This document shows positions 57,257 to 64,000 of a DNA stretch of 64,000 bases, piece by piece. This DNA comes from Fomitopsis serialis (taxonomy: Eukaryota > Basidiomycota > Agaricomycetes > Polyporales > Fomitopsidaceae): assembly GCF_022376445.1 (NCBI RefSeq), contig NW_025954964.1, positions 744,001-808,000 of the forward strand, in the 5' to 3' direction. Position numbers and translations under genes: made by a program. The notes under the pieces were generated by a model. The model saw only the letters and a program-made list of their open reading frames with translations. It had not been told where the DNA came from and did not search any database. Numbering within the stretch: the stretch's first letter is position 1; every line of letters starts with the position of its first letter.

Positions 57257-59107
57257 TCAGTGACCTTTCGCGAGCTCCCGCTCAATGGCCCACTTGACAG
57301 CCTCCTCGACGTCGCTCGCTTGGTGAGTCGGAGTGTGCGAGGGGGGACCCTGCTGAGGGTCATACACTCCGGTATGCACTAGCACAGACGACCAGCCTGC
57401 AGCGTTCGCTCCAGCTATATCTGCGACAGATATTGGCTCCCGTCCCATTGAACCTCTCACAACGAAGCTTACCTGATTCAGGGTTGTCTGAGCACGGGCG
57501 CAGACACATCAGCATGGGCAAATCATATACTCATGAGGCCAGTACAAACCTCCCACCATATACCTAGGACGCCAGGTTAAGCATGGTCGGTAACACGTAT
57601 GGCATTCATACTCACACGCGCGGTGGTCTGTCAGCCAGTTGGCCATACAGTTCGTTGAACCGGTCATGCAAGACTTGTTTGGTAAACTGATAGGTGGCCT
57701 CCGTCGGTTTCCCAAATTGCACGTACGGGTACTCTGCACCAGACACGGCCTATCACGGGTCAGTGACCAGCACTCAGCGGTGTGTGTCATGTACCTTGTA
57801 GACGGCCTGGAACGCAATCCTGAAGCCGCCCTGCCCGAGTCGAGGTCGCTCGAAGTTTGCTTTCCACAGCAGGTCTGGATTGCAGAATATGAGCTCCGGG
57901 CGCCGATGCTGACTGGCCTGTGTCGTGCTGTCACGTCCCACCGTGCCGCCGGGGCCACCATGTGGCCCTCCAATGATACCGCCCGACTGGAAGACATCAC
58001 ACAGAATTTGGATGTCCAATGCCCAATTGCGGGGGTCATGGAAGACGAAGGCGGCGGCGATGGGCGTTTGTGTGAAGTCGACTTCCTGTATGGCACCGAG
58101 CTTTGCGGTAAGAATAGCCAGCTATTTGCGCCGTGGGAGGGAACAGACCTTTGTTGACTGCCGTTCCAACTCGGTTAGATCGTGGAAGGGCCAGACCCTA
58201 CCAGCCTTTTAATACATATGCGGCCAGATGCGTGCGGTTCAACCTACGCAGGATTCCATGCGAGCACGTCTAGAGTGGTGTAGGCTTTGCTGAATCCATA
58301 ACTAACGCAGGATATATTCAGCGTCCGAGTGCGATGCCGAATAAGTCTAGATTGCACCCTTCAGCCACTTTGCGCACTTCATCATTTCTCCCTCCAAGGA
58401 CTAGTACGGGAAGGTTGGCATACTTCTCCACTATTTGCTTTAAGACGGTATGTGACTGGATAATGTGTGTCTTGTCGATCTGTATGAGGTCTCTCAGTGT
58501 ATGGTCCGCAGACGACTCAGACACGAGGCCGACCTCGAATCCGAGAATCGAGGTGAGCTTTTTGCAGCGGGCCTCCTCGGATGTGCCGCCTCCGTTGGTC
58601 AGCTACGCAACATCGTGTTTTTTCTGTCAGAAAACTAGGGCACCACCCGGCAATGCACTGCGCGCACCAAAATATAGGGTATCTTGCTTGCATCAACTCC
58701 ATCAGCACGCTGCCGGACACGCTGCAGATTGAATGGACACACCTTCCGGTAGGATTGGCTCCTTCGAGTATAGCGAGCGCACGCTTAGCAGCTGGTATCG
58801 CCTGAGAGCCGCGCAAAAGGACGCCATCCTTGTGGAATAAGCGTTCAATGTGGTATGGTCTAGAGTCATGCCGTAGAGTGGCAGCCTATCGACGTACGAT
58901 ATCGAACGCAAAGGCTAGCGGAGGGAAGGTATCCTTGAGAGGCGTGTTGGCTGCGATATTGTCCACATTATATCAGAGACAACGCCGATGTATCGTCGGC
59001 TTACATTGGTATGAGCGATGTGCGTAATGCCATTGCGAGATACTAGCAGGTTGTCTAGGTAGCTTCCAAAGCGAAGGTACATTAGACAAGGCACGAGCAC
59101 GTATCAT
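57257..59107 (-). CDS. CECR5/HDHD5-type HAD-superfamily hydrolase, mitochondrial
   Basis: Class IIA HAD phosphatase-like protein; yeast and human relatives are mitochondrial and poorly characterised. The presequence is MIRARALSNVPSLWKLPRQP, then after introns NTPLKDTFPPLAFAFDI joins DGVLLRGSQAIPAAKRALAI to give the nucleophile motif DIDGVLLRG. Middle blocks are LTNGGGTSEEARCKKLTSIL, YANLPVLVLGGRNDEVRKVA, RVWPFHDLTELERQSTK, AAAFVFHDPRNWALDIQILC and YVQFGKPTEATYQFTKQVL. The acidic motif YMVG-DNPES-DIAGAN is assembled across a 15 bp micro-exon (57473-57487) between introns 57421-57472 and 57488-57549. The end is AVKWAIERELAKGH. Frames are consistent with splicing; no certain frame error. Confidence 0.88.
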
Positions 59108-60844
59108 AGAGGCTTGGCTCCGGAGCAGCAACCAGGCGAGAACGTCTATGAGTAACGGTCGGAAGTAAGTGCGTTCTGAGTCGGTGGCGGATCGAAGGAC
59201 GTAGCCTTTCCCGATTTCTGAGCCTGCATTGTCACGTGTCCATGCTACACACAATGATCTCTTCGAGACTTCGACCGTGACTCCATTGGGTATTTACAAG
59301 CCCTTCCAGTAGGCAGAACTTGTGGCACGATATTACATCAACACGCCGGCATGTTATACCACAAGGAGGTAAATAGGAATGTACACACAGAAGGATCAAT
59401 ATATGATATCGTTGTACTACAAGCTCCAAATGGCAGCGATTGTCCCTACCAGTGACCGGTTGACCACTGGTATCACAGTGCCTGTAAATGAGCCATCTAC
59501 TACAGGTACGAAGCTCGCACGCGCGGTTAGTACTGTAACTTCACACAGCTTCACACGCGATGTGTCGCGAGTGGGGGACCCGTCAACAAGAACACGAATC
59601 ACGGCAAAAGACAGGTGTTGCCACTGGCCGCGCCGGTGAGATCAGCCAGCCATTCGGACCGATATGTAAGTGCGCTGGTATGCACGCACAAGCTGCGATG
59701 GAGGCGGTGGCCGTTGGCATACAACAGTGGGCGACACTTCTCCGAAAGAGTCGGCCCATCTGACAGCCGCAACTCCGCGGCTCTGAAGCCGCAAAGGTAT
59801 ACGTACCGCCTCATAGCCAGTTATCTGTTGCCTCCCGAGCGCCGCTCTGCGCGCCACAGACAACGTGAACCACAGGCATGTTCGGCCAAGAGGACGCCTC
59901 ACGCGTGTATGTAAGTACAAGTCGTCTTGGCGAGAATCCGTCATGTCGAGTCAGCGCCCATGCCAGCATAGGTCGCTCGTTGCTGGGCGACCTGTGGTGT
60001 ATGTGATGCCACGGAGTAACTTACCTGCGCAAATTCGATTGGGTTGGGCAACGGTCCCTTTCGGTCCCTGGGCCTGAGGCATCCCAAATCCCAAGGCACC
60101 AAGACGGATGCATTCCGAGCGTTCGGAAGCAGACCGAATGCTGAACGGACATGAGGAGCCGCCGCACGCGGGGAACAGACCGATTGAGAATGACTTGTCC
60201 TGGGAGGTGGCGGTACAGGAACAGCCCACATGACAGATAGGATGGTGCGCATCGTGGTGGGGTTGTCCAGCATCTGCACAAGGAACGTGGCCAACCGCGA
60301 CTGCCACCGTCGCCGCTCGGGGCGAGTGAGATTGCGAAACCCTGGCGTTGTCGTGAGCAGAGTCCTGAGCTGGTCGCGGGGGCCACAGCCAAGATCATGA
60401 TGGTGGTGTCCAGTAGCTTGGAGGCAGAAAGATAGTGGGAAGAAGAATAGCAATGTGGACGGAGGCAGCGAGAAGCACAGGGTCCGAGTGCAGGGTTCAG
60501 AACGGATGCTTATGTCACCCGAGAGCCGCCCATCCATCTCTCTTTGACCGCGTCCCTCCTCCGTCTCTCTCTCCTGTCCGCCTGGCCACCCCCGCCTGCC
60601 GTCGTCCTCCACGACCTCCGTCCGCGGCTCACCCGCCCTCGTGCGACTCCTCCGGATAGTCAGCTGATTCGCAGTTGCTTCCGCTGCCTACTTGCCGCGC
60701 CTCGCTCTGGTGGATCTCTAGAGCAACCCAGTGGGGCCGACGCCGCTATCAGCCTGCATTGCCTCTGGACAGTCTTCTTCTTGATTTATGTCGCCCAGAG
60801 CGCTGGCAACTGTCTTCATCTTCTCTGTACTTGCCTAAGTCACC
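59108..60844. other. Long intergenic region with one unassigned minus frame
   Basis: About 1.7 kb between divergent genes. A 223-codon minus frame at 59941-60612 includes a plausible stretch (LRTLLTTTPGFRNLTRPERR), but the upstream part is Gly/Arg/Glu low-complexity antisense to a CT-rich leader and I recognise no domain. The last 300 bp before 60845 are pyrimidine-rich and look like the promoter and leader of the ankyrin gene. Confidence 0.35.
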
Positions 60845-63800
60845 ATGCCGGTGGTATCGAGACCCCAGCGTCCCGAAGCAATTCAGGCGAAGTACAACGT
60901 TACCGTCGATTGTAAGTCAAAAGCGTTCAGGTGGTGTGCTGTGTTATGCACACACACTGGTACCGGACGAACTGTGCGACCTGACGCACAACTTGTAGTT
61001 CCACACTTGGGTCTTCATACCGCTGCAGCTACGGGCAATCTGGGGCTAGTCAAGTACGCGCTTGACCATGGCCAACCAATCAACTCGGTATTGGACGGGG
61101 TACTACCTTTGCATGCGGCGTGTTCAGGAGGCAATGACCACGTCGTTCGGTTGTTGATCGAGAAGGGTGCGGATGTGAATGCGCCTCGGTGAGTAACACA
61201 TATATATCGACCTCTCGCAGGCATTGAGTGTAGCGTTCGTCCACGCCTTGCAGGTTACCGCGGCGATACACCAGCGACAAAAATCGAGATACGTCGGCGC
61301 CGATCGTGGGTACGTCTGGATCGACGCCCCTTCATTTCGCCTGTGCGAACGGGCACACCCCCGTTGTGCTCACGTTGCTCATGCATGGCGCACACCCCGA
61401 TCGCGCCGACAAACACGGGACCACGCCGGAGATGCTTGCACGGCAGAATGGCTGGACGGCCTGTGCGGAGGTCTTGCACAACTGGAGCCTTAACAAAGAT
61501 CGGGACCTTCGGGAGAAAGAGGAGTTGACTCCATCGCAAACTGGCGACGCAAGCGCCATCATCGATACCAAGCATGTCTGTGGAGGTCATGAGTGCCGGT
61601 TTTGCACTAGCAAGAGGTTGCGGGTAAAGCGGTCCATTGACCACGCTCTGAACATGCTGAAACCATCACTTTCGCAACTGCACTCGTCAACTCTCGGGGA
61701 GAGTGCGGGTACGACTTTGGAGACCATCATCGCTTCACCGTTGCTTCCCACAGACTCTTTCGGTGAATCCTTACTGCGATCCAGCTCGGAATTGGCTGCT
61801 GCATCTGACTCTCCGGAACGTCGACCGTCGCTTCCCGACGTCTTCGACCCTTCGCAGACGATGCCGATGTCGCGACGTTCACATGGCGGTACGGGGACGA
61901 GCTCGCGGAGACCTCGATCGGCAGGGAACAACGCGGAGCAGCAAACAGTTGGTCGACGGGTGAAGGGGAAAGTGTCGCTTCTAAGTATGTTCAAGAAAGG
62001 CGACACGTCCATTGCACCTGAAGGCTCGCCCGGCCATGCGTCTAGCTCGTACACACCATCGATAGCCTCAGCATCTGCGTCTCCACCTCCTGGCACTCCC
62101 AGACGTTCAGATGTCCATGCTTCAAGCTCAACGAGCGATGCTTTCGTTCCTTCATCCAGACTTTCCGACCATGCTTCTTATTCGGACATGACGATCCAAG
62201 GACGGCCACGAGGTCGTGTATTTAGCGAAGGCGAAGCCACCCGGGTGCCCCCATTACCCACGGCCGTCGACTTGCACCGCGTGCTGTCTGACGAGCGGTC
62301 AAGGACCCTGTCTAGTCCGAACGTCCCGGATGGTCAGCTGCCCGAATCCTCGTCTGGCTCGCTGTCGGGAAACCGGAGCCCATCTGTGCGGCCTGGCATT
62401 CTCCGCCCGCATAACCGTTCTATCTCCCAGCAGTCCCAACCCGACAGTCCGCGGTCAGGCTCCGTCGGCCCTCCCTCATCCCGTTCTTTGCGTTTTGACT
62501 CTCCGACCACCGCGACTCCCGCACGATCGAGCGATGACCGCCGACAGTCTAGTCATAGTCCAGCCAGGAGTCTCAAGATGGCACGCAGCGTCAGTTCGAT
62601 GCGGAGTATCGGTGCAGTGGAAGCCACCCGGTCACCCTTGAGGACCGCTATCGACATTGCTGAGCCTTCGTATGACGTGGGGGCCACTGACGAACCTCAC
62701 AATGTCTTTGATGAGGACGAGGAAGAGTACGGGGAGCCCATCGTCACGGAAGACCATATTACAGAACTCGACTCGCGTCTCAACGCACTCCAGGTCATCG
62801 AGGGCCCGAAGCGAAACTCGCTGCTCTCGCAAGGATCGTTGTCGCCTCTACCATCGCCTTCCAGGCTGACCGCAGCCAACGGCTTCGATTGCCCGTTCAG
62901 CATCAACGAGCCGCCGCCGGACGACGTCGATTCTCCTACGCGCCAGACCTTCCTCGGCGTGAACGGTAACGAGAATCGGATGCGTGGCGATTCCATGAGT
63001 AGCATGAGCACGAATGGGACTAGTGGGTACCTCCCTACGCCAGGGGTGCAGCAGTCGCAGTTGCCGTCCCCGTGGATCACCTCGAGCACATCGACGCCGC
63101 CAGAGTATCCCTCGATGGACCATGGAGGCCGGAGAAGGATCCAGCGCACGCCGTCTTCCACATACTCCAACGATACGGAGCCGGTTCACAAACCCAAGGG
63201 ACCCCCTAGTGCCCTCGACATTGACATCGGGTCCATCTCGTCGTACGCACAGGCAGAGGCCTTGGTGCAGCGTGCGCAGCAGAGCATCTTGGAGTTGCAG
63301 GACATACAGGTAGCATATGCGCCGCCGAGCGCGGGTATCAGTGCTGGTCACACACCGTTGAGCGCGAAACTGGCGGCGTACGGGGAGAGTCTTGCTATTG
63401 AGCGGAAGTTTAGACAGGAGGAGGAGAAGCGGAGCAGCTCTTCGACAGTGCGAAGCCGCCGTCCCTCGGAGTTGAGTACGCGTTCACGGCAAGACACGAT
63501 TGAGAGCAGCCCTGGGGCGAAGTCGTTGGACAGGAAGTTCAGTCTGGAGGAGAGGCCGCATAACCGCACCATCAGGCAGTCGAAAGTGCGAAGGCCGCAC
63601 ACTGCTGGCAGCACCGGTGAGTGTTTTTATCTGGTCTCATGTGCTCGCCTGTGGCAGGGCTGATACCAACATCATCGTCCAGCATCATCAGACATACTTG
63701 CGACGCCACCCAGGCCTGGGAGATCAATACCGTCCCCGCGCCACTTTCCCGCGTCCGGGTCGCAACACGCTACACGGTCGAGTTCAGATCAACGCGTCGG

Positions 63801-64000
63801 TGATATTGCGACTTCGTACCCTCCGCCGATGTCCTCGTTCCTCACGACGGAGACAGACATGTATGCCGCCGGGTCGAGACCTAGGGTGCCTCGCTCGCGC
63901 ACACCTGATCCTAGTCTTGATGACCCCCTGGACCGCGGAGCCACGACTGGCGTCCCGCTTTCTCGCATATCGACGGCCCCCGTTCAGGACGCCTACCTCA
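60845..64000 (+). CDS. Large ankyrin-repeat protein with disordered body (cut by the window end)
   Basis: Starts MPVVSRPQRPEAIQAKYNVT. After an intron near 60913-60999 come ankyrin repeats: HLGLHTAAATGNLGLVKYAL, GVLPLHAACSGGNDHVVRLL and, after another intron ending at 61252, GSTPLHFACANGHTPVVLTL and GTTPEMLARQNGWTACAEVL. A Cys/His cluster (KHVCGGHECRFCTSKRLRVK) follows and may bind a metal. From about residue 250 the protein is long, Ser/Pro-rich and disordered for more than 600 residues. It has a conserved-looking helix (ISSYAQAEALVQRAQQSILE) and an IERKFRQEEEKRSSSS coiled piece. The long exon runs to about 63618; further exons follow (for example MSSFLTTETDMYAAGSRPRV near 63830), and the reading continues past the edge. 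Ankyrin repeats mediate protein binding; function unknown. Confidence 0.8.

Noticed and set aside
59457..59478. Imperfect palindrome (CCAGTG...CACTGG)
   Set aside because: It is short, isolated and far from any start codon, so there is no basis to call it an operator or origin.

Overview
The window is nuclear DNA of a basidiomycete, most likely an agaricomycete and perhaps a polypore. Reasons: genes are dense and cut by many 50-80 bp GT-AG introns, a Pol III tRNA gene with an intron is present, and the proteins are fungal: Duo1, Gyp5, Tom1, Atg5, a DUF6533 membrane protein and a Git3-type receptor-like protein. I saw no transposon, virus, CRISPR array, rRNA or plasmid feature.

Layout. 0-7.4 kb: DUO1 (kinetochore DASH complex), a Cys-rich type I membrane protein, a disordered protein, and SSL1 (TFIIH p44, minus). 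8.2-11.8 kb: a tandem pair of zinc alcohol dehydrogenases. 12.4-18.8 kb: a Gly-rich repeat protein, bleomycin hydrolase (minus) and a Gyp5-type RabGAP. 19.5-22 kb: a tandem pair of an unrecognised protein family (minus). 23.6-26.9 kb: an ABC1/ADCK1-like mitochondrial kinase-fold protein and SUB1/PC4 (minus). 27.1-39.2 kb: one 12 kb gene for the giant HECT ubiquitin ligase TOM1/HUWE1. 39.7-44 kb: a quinone-oxidoreductase-like enzyme, ATG5 (minus) and a TspO-like membrane protein. 45.8-50.6 kb: a DUF6533 membrane protein and a receptor-like protein with a long repetitive tail. 52.3 kb: tRNA-Ser(AGA). 53.2-59.1 kb, all minus: a DUF218 protein, a ferroportin and a CECR5-type HAD protein. 60.8 kb to the end: a large ankyrin protein cut by the window edge.

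These are mostly independent housekeeping and membrane genes, not an operon or biosynthetic cluster. The local associations are two tandem duplications, the divergent pairs SSL1/ADH, SUB1/TOM1 and ATG5/TspO-like, and the convergent pairs ADCK1-like/SUB1 and QOR/ATG5.

The most important caveat is that many conserved genes need one extra base in a short homopolymer to stay in frame. The errors are almost all deletions and leave the flanking protein well conserved. This looks like uncorrected base-calling error rather than mass pseudogenisation, so broken frames should not be read as dead genes without resequencing. I found no convincing new multi-gene system. The best candidates for undescribed biology are the tandem unknown family, the Cys-rich membrane protein, the Gly-rich repeat protein and the receptor-like protein with its HSAR-repeat tail.
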